From positions 19,443,820-19,507,819 of the forward strand of contig NC_044582.1 in assembly GCF_901933205.1 (NCBI RefSeq): a stretch of DNA of 64,000 bases, given 5' to 3'. Shown piece after piece: positions 23,467 to 37,240 of this stretch (position 1 is its first letter; every line of letters starts with the position of its first letter). This DNA is from Camarhynchus parvulus (Eukaryota; Chordata; Aves; Passeriformes; Thraupidae). The notes under the pieces are model-generated. The model saw nothing but the letters and a program-made list of their open reading frames with translations. It was not told the DNA's origin and made no database searches. The translations under genes were made by a program, and so were the position numbers.

Positions 23467-24667
23467 GCTGCTGCCTTGGCTGGAGCAGCAGGGCCCAAGG
23501 CACATTTTAGAACGTCTCTCCCTGCATGCCCCAGGTGCTGGCGCAGGCAGGAGGATTTGGGGTCCCCAGGGAGGGCACAGGGCTCCTGCAGGAGGGGCAG
23601 GGCCCTCTCCCACCCCTTGCACCCCCAAATCTCCCAGGGCACGTTGGCACTCGGGTCCTTTCACCTCCCGTGCTTTTGCAAACACGCAGCGCAGGGGAAG
23701 CTAATTTTAATTTTTATTAAAAAGTGTTTCTCATTCTTATATTTGCACAACATAATGTAGAGAATGAGATAGAATCTTCAGATGACCTGGAAAAGCCTTC
23801 TGGGAGATTTATAAACCGTCTACTTCATCTGTAAGAACATTTGTTTTAATTCCCATATAAAAGTGAGATAAATTGGCTTGTAATAGCACGAGTCCAAAAA
23901 TATCTCAAGTTACCGCTTTATTTCCATATTGCAACATAACACAATTCAGTGCATAATTAGAAAGCTGAATTAGGGAAGAGGAGCGGTTGCCCCTGATTAG
24001 ACTGAAGGCAAAGCTTTAGCCAGCAAAAAGGGTTCTGACTCCTAAAGGGACTTTTCAAAGCTCTGCAGCTCTGAGTTAAGTTGTTTTATAACCTGGAAGT
24101 TCAGTTCTTCTGGCCCAGCAGCTGGAAGTCTCTCCTGGGTTGGCAAAGACAGAGGCCTGATCCTGCCGTGCTTTGCTTCCCAGAGAAATCACAGCTCATG
24201 CAAAATCAGCCATTGATGTATTTTGTTCTATAAAAATTGCCCGTTATTAGATGTGTGTGTTCCAGACCAGTCCAATTTTCTCTCAAGGTTTGGAAGGCAA
24301 TTTTTGTGATTTGCATGAATAAAGCAAGAATCTGGAAAACATAAAAATCTAAAATTCAAATGGAAATCACTTATGTAAAAGCCGTGATAAAATCTAGGTG
24401 CTTTTGCATGTGAATGATGTCCTCGGGGTTGGGTTTTCTCCAGTGCCTGCTTCAAAGTCGCTGCATTGGCATTGCATTGTGTGAAGTTAAGATTTGTCAA
24501 AAGCCAGAGTCTGTGGGAGACAGAAGGAGATTTGGACGAGGGTGACCCTGCAGAAGGGTTTGTCCTTCTGTCAGAGCAGATGTGGCTCCAAACCCTGCAG
24601 GGGAGTGGCCAGGGAGACCAACGCCAGGTTGGTTTAGAAAGTCTGGATTTCCTCTGGCAACACTTCC

Positions 24668-24962
24668 AGTCATGGGATGGGACCTTAAATCCCACCCAGT
24701 GCACCCCCTGCCATGGCAGGGACACCTCCCACTGCCCCAGGGTGTCCCAGTGTCCAGCCTGGCCTTGGGCACTGCCAGGGATCTAGGGGCAGCCACAGCT
24801 GCTCTGGGCACCTGTGCCAGGGAGCAATTCCCAGTGTCCCATCCAGCCCTGCCCTCTGGCAGGGGGAGCCTTTCCCTGTGCTGTCCCTCCATCCCAGGTA
24901 AATGCTCTCTCTCTGCAGTTTCTTGTAGCTCCTTCAGGCCCTGCAAGGCCACAGCTGTGTCA
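24668..24962 (-). mobile_element. CR1 LINE 3' end fragment
   Basis: Reverse-complement CR1: GACCTTAAATCCCACCCAG, TGCCATGGCAGGGACACCTC, CAGCCTGGCCTTGGGCACTG, CCATCCAGCCCTGCCCTCTG, then a less clear upstream portion to about 24962. Confidence 0.88.
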
Positions 24963-25767
24963 CCCCAGAGCCTTTTCCCCTCCAGGCTGGATGAGCTCCG
25001 TCCCAGTTCTCATTCATGTCAAGTTTGAGTATCTCTCGCTAAATCTGCATCTTAATTTCTTAATTTAATCTCAGGTTTGGGAGCTGCCAGTTCAGCAGGC
25101 AGCTGTAAAAGGCACGCATGAGTTATTAGAGTCCCATTGTCAGTTAAATCTGATCCTTTGTACTTTAAGTCACCCATTTGCATTCATCTAAAATGCTTCC
25201 CGAGAATTTATCAGAAGAAGTGAAATAAGAAATGAAATAGTTTCACGTAAACTGCATTTTTATGTCTGACTGGTAAAACCACAAAGCAGAGATAAAACAC
25301 ATAAAACTGAGGCTCTGCATAATAAGCATATCTATTAGTTTCCCTTATCTTTAGGCTGCTCCCATTTGTCATGAGAAGCTTTGTGTGTCACTCATCCCTC
25401 CTTGTTCTACAAACGCTCTTTTCTGCCTCCCTTTTATCTCCCATCAGCGTTTGCAAGGTGGGAGCTCTGGAGGTGCTGCCAGAGACCCCTTTGATTAAAT
25501 AATCATCTCACCTTCAACCCCTTCCCAGCAGGAGAAATCAAACCCAGCTCCTGAGCTGCTGCTGGGCTCAGGATGGAGGGGAAGGGTTGGACCCAAGGCT
25601 GAGGCAGCTCCAGTCAGAGCAGTTCCCCCCGGGGCACAGCAGCTGCTGCAGGGTGCCCTAATTACATAAATCACAATCAAACCAGTGGGAACCTGCTGTG
25701 GGAACTGTGTTAAGGCCCCTGAAAGTCTCAGGCACTGAGGCTGTTGGTGGATCAGGCAGGGCATTTG

Positions 25768-26805
<1,038 letters not shown>

Positions 26806-26847
26806 TGACCCGTGCCCCCCAGCTTTCCCTCTGAGGGGGAGGGAACA

Positions 26848-27302
26848 GCACATCCCTGGGCACAGAACCCTGGGCACAGAACCCTGCACATCCCTGGGCA
26901 CAGAACCCTGCACATCCCTGGGCACAGAACCCTGCACATCCCCGGGCACAGAACCCTGGGCAAAGAACCCTGTACATCCCTGGGCACAGAACCCTGGGCA
27001 CAGAGCCCTGCACATCCCCGGGCACAGAACCCTGGGCACAGAGCCCTGCACATCCCTGGGCACAGAACCCTGGGCACAGAACTCTGCACATCCCTGGGTA
27101 CAGAACCCTGCACATCCCTGGGCACAGAGCCCTGGGCACAGAACCCTGGGCACAGAGCCCTGCACATTCCTGGGCACAGAACCCTGGGCACAGAACCCTG
27201 CACATTCCCTGGGCACAGAACCCTGCACATCCCTGGGCACAGAACCCTGCACATCCCTGGGCACAGAACCCTGCACATCCCCGGGCACAGAACCCTGCAG
27301 CC
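26848..27302. repeat. 24-bp / 14-bp composite minisatellite
   Basis: Repeats of CCCTGGGCACAGAACCCTG with or without a CACATC insert give mixed 24- and 14-bp periods, about 25 units, starting about 200 bp after the TM7-exon donor. Stop-free frames on both strands reach more than 200 codons and are not coding. Confidence 0.95.
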
Positions 27303-27784
27303 CAGGTCCAACTGGCCCTGGCAGGGACAGGTTCCCAGGCAAGCACCAAATTCATCTGTAGCTCTGCTAACCCCACTTTTCATCCCGGTTCTTGCAAAGT
27401 TACTTTGCAAAAATCTCACGGTCCCTGAAGATTCCCATTTAGGGATTTTATCTGGTCTTAATGCAAATCTTGCCACCGATTTAAAGGGAAAATAGATGGC
27501 AAAGACACTTCTAGTTTCCTTAATGTGCATAGCAGAGGATAGCACAGCACGAAATTACAGACTGAGGCCATCAAATTTGATTTGCATTTGAATCTGGAAG
27601 GAGCTGAGGAAGGAGACAGCTGCACAGCTCTGAGCATGCTGCAAAGGTTTGGGCACGTCTGCAGTTCTTGTGCAAAGCCAGCTCTGAATGTGGAGAAATG
27701 CTCTTTCCCTGCCCGTGCTCCCCTGATCTGTTTGCTGCTGGAATCCCTGACACTTCCTGTCCTGTCAGTGCTGCTGAAATTCCT

Positions 27785-28055
27785 GCCTCACTGAGGCTGG
27801 AATTCGTGCCCATAATGCTGCTGGAATTCCTGCTTCACTGAGGCTGGAATTCCTGCCTCTAGTGATGCTGGAATTCCTGCCCCATTGATGCTGCTGGCAT
27901 TCCTGCCCCTAATGCTGCTGGCATTCCTGCCCCTAGTGCTGCTGGAATTCCTGCCCCTGATGCTGCTGGCATTCCTGCCCCTAATGCTGCTGGCATTCCT
28001 GCCCCTAATGCTGCTGGAATTCCTGCCCCTGATGCTGCTGGAATTCCTGCCTGGA
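27785..28055. repeat. 24-bp minisatellite
   Basis: About eleven copies of GCTGCTGGAATTCCTGCCCC plus TGAT or TAAT. GGCATTCC and GGAATTCC variants alternate irregularly. Confidence 0.95.
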
Positions 28056-28219
28056 GCAGGAGCTCTGCTGTCAAAGCAGAGTGGGAGCAGGCAGCAGATC
28101 CCTGACACTGCACTTTCCTCCCCCTGCTCACCCCTGCAGGATTTATCCCCGACGTCTGATCATGCAGGTATACAGAATCCATTCCTGCTGGGAAAACCAA
28201 ATCCATCCTTGGAAGCTGG

Positions 28220-28968
28220 ACTGGGACAGAGCCATGGACAGGACCATGGACAGAGCCATGGACAGAGCCATGGAGGAAAGCCAGGGACAGAGCCAGGGAC
28301 AGGACCACGGACAGAGCCAGGGACAGAACCATGGACAGAACCATGGAGGAAAGCCAGGGACAGAGCCAGGGACAGAGCCATGGACAGGACCATGGACAGG
28401 ACCATGGACAGAGCCATGGACAGAGCCATGGACAGAGCCATGGACAGAGCCATGGACAGAGCCATGGACAGAGCCACGGACAGAGCCATGGACAGAGCCA
28501 GGGACAGAGCCAGGACAGAACCATGGACAGAGCCATGGACAGGACCATGGACAGAACCATGGAGGAAAGCCAGGGACAGAGCCAGGGACAGAGCCATGGA
28601 CAGGACCATGGACAGGACCATGGACAGAGCCATGGACAGGACCATGGACAGGACCATGGACAGAGCCAGGGACAGAGCCATGGACAGGACCATGGACAGG
28701 ACCATGGACAGAGCCATGGACAGGACCATGGACAGGACCATGGACAGAGCCAGGGACAGAGCCATGGACAGAGCCATGGACAGGACCATGGACAGGACCA
28801 TGGACAGAGCCAGGGACAGAGCCATGGACAGGACCATGGACAGGACCATGGACAGAGCCATGGACAGAGCCATGGACAGGACCATGGACAGAGCCATGGA
28901 GGAAAGCCAGGGACAGAGCCACGGACAGAACCATGGACAGAGCCAGGGCAGAGCCATGGAATGGCTCT
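28220..28968. repeat. 12-bp minisatellite, about 60 copies
   Basis: Near-perfect repeats of CATGGACAGAGC with CAGGGACAGAGC, CATGGACAGGAC and GGAGGAAAGC variants, with visible higher-order blocks of about 60-72 bp. Because the period is a multiple of three and lacks stops in most phases, several frames on both strands stay open for 200-420 codons. Confidence 0.97.
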
Positions 28969-30805
28969 CACAAATTAAGCACTTGCAGCTGGACAGAGCC
29001 CAGAGTGCAGGAGGAAACAAATGGAATTCCTGCCCTGGGCTGTTCCCCAGTGGCACTCAGAGCCCTCTGCCAGGGCAGATTTCAGGAAAGGAAGGCAGGA
29101 AAAGAGAATTTGAAATCCAGCTGGGCCAGGGCAGGGGATTGTGTTGCTGATGCACTTCACTAACTACTGTTTGGATCAACTAAACTGAAATTAAACCCCA
29201 CAAACCCCAAAATGTAAGAATTCCATGCCAGAACTTGGCCAAGGAGAAAGCCACCCAAGCTGTGATGCTGGAATGTTCCCTGTGGAAGCCCAGCCTGGGG
29301 ACATCTTCCCCAGGGTCCCCTCCTGCTCTCATCCTCCTGTGCTGCATCTCTTGCTGCTTTCAGACTTCTGAGAATATCCTCCCCTCCCACCAAAGAACAG
29401 CCAGGGTTTCTTTTGGGAAGGAAATATTTTTACTATAAATAAATAGTGCTCACCTAAGCCCCGTGTTTCTGGTCAAACACCCATTTTTAGTCCAGGGCTG
29501 TAGACCAGAACATGTTTTCAAGAGGCACAAGGGGCAGAGGCCCCTGGCTTGCCCAGATGTGCCACCTTTGCCTTGAGCCTTCACTGAGTGGGACTTCAAA
29601 GCTCGTGAATGTGTTTGTTAGGAAATGTGCCATCTCTGACTTTCTGCTTTATACACTTTGCCTTCTTTTTTATCACTTGTGAAATAAGTATTTTAAAAAC
29701 ATTTCCATTATTAGTGTGGAATTCCATCTGTTCATAGTCTCAGCTGCACCAGCACTGCTCATTCATTCCCCAGGTCTGTGTGTTCATAACAATTATTAGA
29801 AAATCAAATGATATAAACTTCTGCTGTACTTAAAGTTTTGGGGTGCATTAGTGCCAGAGTAACTGCTGCAGTTACTGTGCTATGGCATTGATTGGGTTAT
29901 TGATCAGCCCCCTGATCAGGCAGTGTTCAGGAATGTGTATAACAGTTGTTCACTGAACAGCTGAACCCAGTTTCTTTTCTTAAAGTTTGAATATAAAAAT
30001 TGTTTACAGTTCCATTTTTAGGTGGAAAAAATGGAAATTGTATTAGTGGATTTTAAAAAAGTCATAACATCCAAGCAAAATCCTCAAAGTTAATATTCAG
30101 TGAAAATTTGGGTATGGTGTCCATACATAAAAATGGGTTTGATGTTTTTATAGCAATTTCACTTTAAAAATATTTTATTCTGTGAATAAGGAAATTTCCT
30201 GAGTTTTACCAATCAGAAAATAGGAGATGTGAATTACAAATCACCCTGGATGGATCTTGGAGCAATTTGGAAAAAAAAAAAATCTCAAATATCTTTTGAT
30301 AGAAATTTTCTTTCTCTCAAGAGAAAACCAAGTATGTTTTTTCAGTATTTCTTTGTGAAATTCAGGGTTTGGTTGTTGGAGCCATGCAAGGCTCTGGAGC
30401 TCAGGGGGCAGAGCAGGGAAATTCCTGGAGAGGATCAGAGTCAGCAGTGCCCAGAGCGAGCTGAGTGCTGGCCTGGCTCAGCCGTGGGCTCTGCAAGTAC
30501 AGTGGGGGTTTGCACTTTGATTTTCTGCTCTTTCTCACGGGGCTGCTGCTGCTGCTTGCTCAGCTGCTGGGTGCTGGACGTGCCATTTCTGCTGGGAAGT
30601 GTTCCATGAGTGTTCCCCTGTCCCAGCCCAGGGAGCACCAGCACAGGACCCATGGACCCCCAAACCCTGGAAATGTGGGGCTGAGCCCACATTTGTGGCC
30701 TCTCCTGCTCACAGGCCACAGTTAAAGCACAAGCAAAATGTGGGTGGTTTTACAGAGAAATAGCCTTGAAAAAATCTCCAGGTTTTAGCAGATCTTTAAT
30801 AGATC

Positions 30806-30952
30806 AGAGCAGCTGGGGCTGCCCTGGATCCCTGGCAGTGCCCAAGGCCAGGCTGGACACTGGGGCTGGAGCACCTGGGGCAGTGGGAGGTGTCCCTGCC
30901 ATGGCAGGGGTGGCCCTGGGTGGGCTCTGGGGTCCCTCCCAGCCCAGACCCC
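30806..30952 (+). mobile_element. CR1 LINE 3' end fragment
   Basis: GCTGGGGCTGCCCTGGATCC, CAGTGCCCAAGGCCAGGCTG, GGAGGTGTCCCTGCCATGGC and GTGGGCTCTGGGGTCCCTCC follow the CR1 order; the terminal octamer repeats are lost. Confidence 0.9.
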
Positions 30953-31819
30953 TGTGTGGCAGTGGGCTGCAGATGTCCATGTCGGGCTGAAGGTCTGGGA
31001 ACTCCTGAGTGGCTGCCCAGGAGCAGGGGATGCTCATCCTGTGGAACCTCTGCACAGGGGCAATCTGCTGAGACTGAGGCTCAGACATGTGCAGAGCACC
31101 TGGGAGAGGGTTTGGAGTGACTCCAGAGGGAGGCACTGATTGATTACCATGAGAGGAGAACCCCTGGCAGAGCAGTGACCTCATGTCCCAGCTGCCAGGG
31201 GAATGGGGCTGGCTGTGTGAGATTGCCTGGGGATCCCTGGGAGAGCCACACCTGGGAGGGCTCTCCTGCTGAACGGGGTGTATTAGGGCCCAGCCTTCCA
31301 ATCCATTTAGGAGGAGTCTCCTAATCACTCTTGTTTGCCATCTGGAGGTGCCTGCTGTCCCTCACTGCAGCTTTCCCTGCTGAGGATCAGCGGGACGTGG
31401 GGCACAGCAGCTCCCAGCCCTGGGATGAGCTTGCTCTGCTCCTGTGGGGCTTTGCTGGAATTTCACCCTTTGGGAAGGTGTTTCTGGTGGAGCCTGAGGT
31501 GCAGCAGGTGGAGGGCCCTGCTGGGCTGTCTGCTCCAGTTTCTGCTGCAGGAGCAGTGTCAGAACCCATGCTTAGCTTCTGCTGAGATTTACATGTAATT
31601 ACTGCTTCCCCCTTCCTGAGGAAAGCACTCAAATGGCTCTTGGTGATGCCAGGGAACCTGTGAGGGGCTGAGGAGGGACAGGGGGTCTGCAACTGCAGCC
31701 AAAACATCCCAGGTTGGTTCGGGGCAGAGCAGAGAAAAGTCAGTTCGGCCAGCCCTGCCCTCCTGAGAGAGCTGCTCCTGTGGTGCGAGGTACCTGAGCC
31801 CCTGGCCTGGCTTCTCTGG

Positions 31820-32358
31820 GGCTGCCGGGGCTGATTCCTGTGCTGATTCCTGTGCTGCCAGGGCTGATTCCTGGGCTGATTCCTGTGCTGATTCCTGTGC
31901 TGATTCCTGTGCTGACTCCTGTGCTGATTCCTGTGCTGCCGGGCTGATTCCTGGGCTGATTCCTGTGCTGCCAGGGCTGATTCCTGTGCTGATTCCTGTG
32001 CTGATTCCTGTGCTGATTCCTGTGCTGATTCCTGTGCTGACAGGGCTGATTCCTGTGCTGCCAGGGCTGACTCCTGGGCTGATTCCTGTGCTGCCAGGGC
32101 TGATTCCTGTGCTGATTCCTGTGCTGCCAGGGCTGATTTCTGTGCTGCCAGGGCTGATTCCTGTGCTGCCAGGGCTGACTCCTGGGCTGATTCCTGTGCT
32201 GATTCCTGGGCTGATTCCTGTGCTGCCAGGGCTGACTGCTGTGCTGATTCCTGTGCTGATTCCTGTGCTGCCAGGGCTGACTCCTGTGTGCTGCCAGGGC
32301 TGACTCCTGTGCTGCCAGGGCTGATTCCTGTGCTGCCAGGGCTGACTCCTGTGCTGGT
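31820..32358. repeat. 12-bp minisatellite upstream of the 7b exon
   Basis: About 40 units of GCTGATTCCTGT interspersed with GCTGCCAGG and CTCCTGG variants. It ends about 115 bp before the 7b exon. Stop-free frames on both strands result from the 12-bp period. Confidence 0.96.
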
Positions 32359-32472
32359 GCCCCCAGACCCCAGAGGGAGGCAGAGGAGTGCCAGGGCTCG
32401 TGGCAGGGCAGGCTGGGAGCGTTCCTCGTGCCCAGACCCATGCTACATTCAATGTATTTACTTTCCCTGTAG

Positions 32473-32565
32473 ACTCCATACCACCAGTAAGAAAGAGTGT
32501 TCAAAAGTCTGTTACTTGGTACACTCTTCCACCTACTGTATAGCTTTTGCCTGCTTTCCAAAAAG
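32473..32565 (+). CDS. GRM7: GRM7 alternative exon encoding the mGluR7b C-terminus
   Basis: This 93-nt cassette exon lies between the penultimate and last exons. It has an acceptor (TTTCCCTGTAG, ending 32472) and donor GTAAGG at 32566. Joined to the phase-1 end of the upstream exon it reads N-S then IPPVRKSVQKSVTWYT, LPPTV and stop TAG at 32541-32543. This closely matches the mGluR7b tail I know from mammals, with small differences (for example Ser for Cys and Leu for Ile). The encoded total is seven residues longer than the 7a form, as expected for 7b. The stop is only 22 nt from the last exon junction, so the mRNA should escape nonsense-mediated decay, and the downstream 7a coding segment becomes 3' UTR. 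The frame reads through no known protein in other phases. A 12-bp tandem array ends about 115 bp upstream. Inclusion in transcripts is inferred from conservation; I cannot see expression. Confidence 0.93.
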
Positions 32566-34593
32566 GTAAGGAAAACTGAGCTTTTCTTACTTTATTCTCA
32601 CATTATGATGGTGATTATGATTGTTGTGACTATTTTTATTATATACATAATTATATGAGAAATGTTCATTAGTGCAGCTGTGTTTAAAAAGAAATCTAAC
32701 TTAAAAATTGTTCACAAACCCATTACCAAAAGCTGCCATGGGGGGTTTGCTGGGGAAAGGGGAGACCCTGACATGAGTCTGAGAGCTCTCCCCCTGCCCA
32801 CCACTGGAGCTGGACCCCGATAAAGCCTTTGAGGATGGAATTTGTTTAAAAATGAACAAACAAATGATCAAAAGTGAATTCTGGCTCCCAGACCTGACAG
32901 CTAAGGCAGTGTTTTCTGAGTCCTCGCCAGCACCAAAGCTGGCCATGGCCCCAAAAGGTTTGAAAAGCTGCTTTTCCCCAGGGCAGCCCAGTGACACTGA
33001 GTGGGTGGAACTGAGTGAACAATTTTTGAGGGCTGGCTTTTCCTGGTGTTGTGGCTGCCTCGTGGTGATCTGGTGATGTGTGAGCTCCTGTGATATTTGT
33101 GACTGCAGCAGCCAGGAATTCCTGCTTTCCCAGGGGCACAGAGGGGTCAGGAAGCCTTTGATACTGCACAGAAATGATTGCCAAGCATGAATAAGTATTT
33201 TCACAGTTTTCTGCGTGCTCAGGGGCTTTGCCCAGGTACAAAAGCTTGTACCTGACCTGGTTCCTGTGCTGCTGTGCTCTGAGGGCTGGGAAAATCACTG
33301 TATTCAGCCTTCCGAGTGTTTAGCGTGGCCCTAATAGGTGAGAACTTCTATCAGCAAAGGTTGGAATGTTGCTTGAATTGAGTCTCTGAGTCACAGGAAA
33401 AGAAATTACCAATATCTCTGGCTGGTGTAAATTGCCCCAGCTCCAGCATCAATTCAGTCCTCCCGAGAGCCCAAATTGGTTTGGATTGTATTTGAACCAG
33501 GGCCATTGTGGCAGCTCCCAGCTCAGGCAGGCAGGAGGGGAGGCTGAAGCTCTCATGGACCCCGGCGTGACCCGGAGCATCCCAGGGCAGGGCTGGGCTG
33601 GGGAAATGGGACAAAGCGCCAGCAGGACAAGGGGCCACTCAAAGCCTCCTGCAAATGAAAGAGGAGAAGGAAAGGGCAGCTCTGCGGAGATGAGATTGCT
33701 AAAGGAAGGAGATGAGAAAGACAGAGATGGAAGACATCTAAATCTCAGGAGAAATAGTTTTTTTAATAGCAAACTTTTTTTAAAAATGGCACAAAAAATA
33801 ATTAGGAGCTCAGATTCTAAAATTCATTTATTTCTATGTAATAGTGGGAATAATGTAAGGAATTGCTGTCTGCAAAGGCACACAAATAACTCTGTCATCC
33901 CAGTCCTATAAAAAGCAACTGGCCACTCAGATTCTTTAAGCAGATTTTAAAATTTGGTCCGGAGAAGCTTTGAAAATGCTTTTCATCCCAAACCAGGGAT
34001 GCTTTGGGCTTGTGCTGGTCCTGCCAGTGCTCCTCTGCTCCAGGTTGTTTTCCATCCCAGCACTGCTGCTCCAGCTCCTGCAGCCCTGGCTGCTGCTTTC
34101 ATTTGTTCTCCCAGGAATACAAAACAACAAGCAGCATGAAACAATGCAGTGTATTAAAAACAAAGCTGGCCAGCAGCAAACATCAGCCTGCTTGTAAATT
34201 GACACTTGTTCTGCTGGTAAGGTGTTTGTAGTAGGAATGAGCAGAGCTGAGCCCTGACGTGACTGTATCAATTTCTGCTTGTGATGCACAGGGAGATGGC
34301 TTTGAAAGGCTCTAAATTGTTTCCTGCGAGTGACAAATAGGGCTTCTCTGCTCCTGAGGCTGATGGAAATACCAGGCTTGGAAAACACGTGCTAGGTGTG
34401 AGGGAAGGAATGTCCATCAGTGAGCAAGGCAAGGAGGCAGCTGAGGCTTCTGCAGAGCTGCATCCTGCAGCTGGGTGTGCCAGGCTGGCCAGGCACTGCT
34501 TGGGGCAGGGAGAGCATCCCCAGCAGGTCCTGCAGGGATGGGCATGGCCGGGGCTGTGCCAGGCTCTGGGCATGGACATGGGCACCAGGCAGT

Positions 34594-34935
34594 GCTGATT
34601 GATTCCAGGGTTTGGGGGGGGGGGGACATGGATACTATGGAGTGCTGATTGATTCCAGGGTTTGGGGGACTGGACATGGATACCATGGAGTGCTGATTGA
34701 TTCCAGGGTTTGGGGGACTGGATGGACACCAGGCAGTGCTGATTGATTCCAGGGTTTGGGGGGCTGGACATGGATACCATGGAGTGCTGATTGATTCCAG
34801 GGTTTGGGGGACTGGATGGACACCAGGCAGTGCTGGTTGACTCCAGGGTTTGGGGGGCTGGACATGGATACCATGGAGTGCTGATTGACTCCAGGGCTTG
34901 GGGAACTGGACACAGACACCATGGAACGCTGATTC
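34594..34935. repeat. 46/48-bp minisatellite with alternating unit types
   Basis: Seven copies share TGCTGATTGATTCCAGGG and TTTGGGGG. Two variants follow: GGACATGGATACCATGGAG and the shorter GGATGGACACCAGGCAG, which alternate through the middle of the array. A run of 12 G lies at 34614-34625. Confidence 0.94.
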
Positions 34936-35579
34936 CAGTGGCGTTGGGAGCCAGGGCGCTGCCAGGGCTGGCACAGCCTGTGCAGCAGCACTGTGGAGTC
35001 CCTGCCTGCCGTGGGCACAGCTGCCCTGAGGAGAAGTGCAGTTTCTGGGTTCCAGTGAGGAACTGATGTGCGAGGAGCTCTGACCTGTCTCAGACTGACC
35101 TGGGCTGCTGTTGGAAGGGGGAAATGGTTCAGGTGCCCCCCAATTCCGTGCCTGTTCTGCTCCTGCTCACAGGCCAGGCTGCCCCAGGGTGCCCCAGGCC
35201 AGGAGCAGCCCATGAGAACACCTGGGGACAGTCAGCCTTTGCAGGCTCTGGGTCTGAGCTGTGAGATGCTCTGTAGCTCATCAGCCTCCAGTGTGTGCTA
35301 TGGAATCATTATTTGCTGGATTGAAGTGTCATTTTTGTTTTAAATCTGGCCAGTTTCAGCCTGAGAAAATACTCCGTGTTTAACCTCACTTGAGGGATTT
35401 TCTGTTCAGGGGAGGCTGCTAAGAAATGAGAATTTGCACTCAAAATTGATAACTGAAAGGCTTTGACAGCCCTTCACTGCATCTATTTTGCTTCTGGAAC
35501 AGCTGACTGGAAAACTAAACATCACCAATTCCTTCTAATGGTGATGTGCTTATGTTAAAAGTACTGCACAGAGGTGCAT

Positions 35580-35882
35580 CCTGCCCGTGGGCACTGCCAG
35601 GGATGCAGGGGCAGCCCCAGCTGCTCTGGGCACCCTGTGCCAGGGCCTGCCCACCCTGCCAGGGACAATTCCCAATTCCCAATATCCCATCCAGCCCTGC
35701 CCTCTGGCAGTGGGGGCCATTCCCTGTGCCCTGTCCCTCCATCCCTTTCCCCAGTCCCTGTGCAGCTCCCCTGGAGCCCCTCTGGGGGCTCTGAGCTCTC
35801 CCTGGAGCTGCTCCCCTCCAGGTGAGCACCCCCAGCTCTGCCAGCCTGGCTCCAGAGGGGCTCCAGCCCTCAGCGAAGAACA
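35580..35882 (-). mobile_element. CR1 LINE fragment
   Basis: Reverse-complement CR1 lacking the extreme 3' end. It runs GGGCACTGCCAGGGATGCAG, CCAATATCCCATCCAGCCC, TGCCCTCTGGCAGTGGG, CTCCCCTGGAGCCCCTCTGG and CCAGAGGGGCTCCAGCCCTC. It extends further toward the 5' side of CR1 than most copies in the window. Confidence 0.9.
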
Positions 35883-37240
35883 TTCCCTGCTGTCTGAGCA
35901 TTTGGGGATCATGTTACTTTCTTTTTTACATCTAAAAAGAATTACTTTTGATGGTACATCCATATAGTTGCCAGCTCCCATATTAATTATCTGCAGACTG
36001 TCTCACACCTCTCATGACTGTACACAATACAAGATTGTAATGTGCAGGCAAGTGCCAGACCGTTTCCTTTTTTAAAAATTGAAATTCTGAGGGCACTTAA
36101 ACCATCCCCTTCGAGTCTGATGTGTGAATAAAAACACACCCATGGCTAGAAGCACCTGGGATATTAAAAGCTGTGTAGTAGATGGATGTCTGGGAGCACA
36201 AATTAGGATTAGTTAGTGTGTAAGTATTCATTGTTCATTCCACATTTTCTGTCTTCTTCTGTGATCTTTTTCCCTGAGAAATCTTGGAGAGGAGTGAGCA
36301 GATACAGCTGTACCTCACAGACCAGTCCCTCTCACTTCTTTGCTTAACAAACTCTCAGCAGCTCTGAAATTAGTTCTCCCTTTGACTAATTTACCACTCC
36401 TTACATCCTCTGAGGGAGATTCTGTCACATCTCTGAATTGTAATATCAGGGAGAAGACACAGCTTTTGGCTCTCCTGTGTCCCACAGAGGTGGAGTGCCT
36501 CCCTTTCTCCCAGGCAGGGCAGATGTCAGGGCTCAGCCTGTGCTGCAGGGCTCCCTCCCATCCCTCCTGCCTCAGGAAAGGAGCTGGAGATAGCAGATCA
36601 CACTGCACAGCCTCCCCTCCATCCCCTCCATCCCCTGAAACCACTGGAGCCCAGGCTTTGGGAGCAGCTCCCAGCTGCAGACAGCTCCCAGCAGCAGCAC
36701 CAGAGGCTGGAAGGGCCATGCTTTTCACAGATCTAATGAAAATTTGGCAAGTGAGTTCAAAAAGGAAATTCTAATAATGATGGGGTAAAAAGGAGAACAA
36801 ACCTCAAGCAATATTGCAGCAAAATTAATTTCTCAAACACACAAATCCAGGCAGTTTTGGTGGGCATGATTGCAAGTATGGAGAAAACTGCTCAGGTTGT
36901 GTAAGAACAGCAAAAAATCTCAGCTCCTGCCTCACTGTGTGCCTTTGGTGAGGCTGTGCAAACCTTGATGTGTTTGTCACCTTGTGGGAAGCAAACACAA
37001 AACCCCAGCAGCTCTGGGGAGGGTGGAGCAGGCAGAGAAGGAGCCCAGCCCAGCCCTGCTGTGTCCCTGCAGGGATCACTGGAGTGAGGCAGGGCTTGGT
37101 CTGTGCTCTCACAGAGTGCAAACAGAATATATTTGTGCAGGGCCTGGGTTGGTTTGGCTTTTGAGGGCCAGCAAGCAGCAGCAAATCCAAGCAAACACTC
37201 AGAAATTGGGGTTTCTGCGTGCTCCTCTCTCCCAGCACTG

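Noticed and set aside
22971..23685. Minus-strand frames of 220-223 codons with THKPGW / HTNQDGN / TQTRMET repeats
   Set aside because: A 26-bp unit read in three phases; a real repeat protein would keep one phase.
27859..29163. Open frames of 200-421 codons on both strands (MDRTMDR-, GQSHGQ-, WTEPWT- and CPWSCPW-type)
   Set aside because: They are translations of the 12-bp and 24-bp arrays; several phases are open at once, with no domain, no unique sequence and no splice context.
31589..32561. Minus-strand frames of 273-296 codons (QHRNQ-, STGIS-type)
   Set aside because: 12-bp minisatellite; the only real coding sequence nearby is the + strand 7b exon in a different frame.
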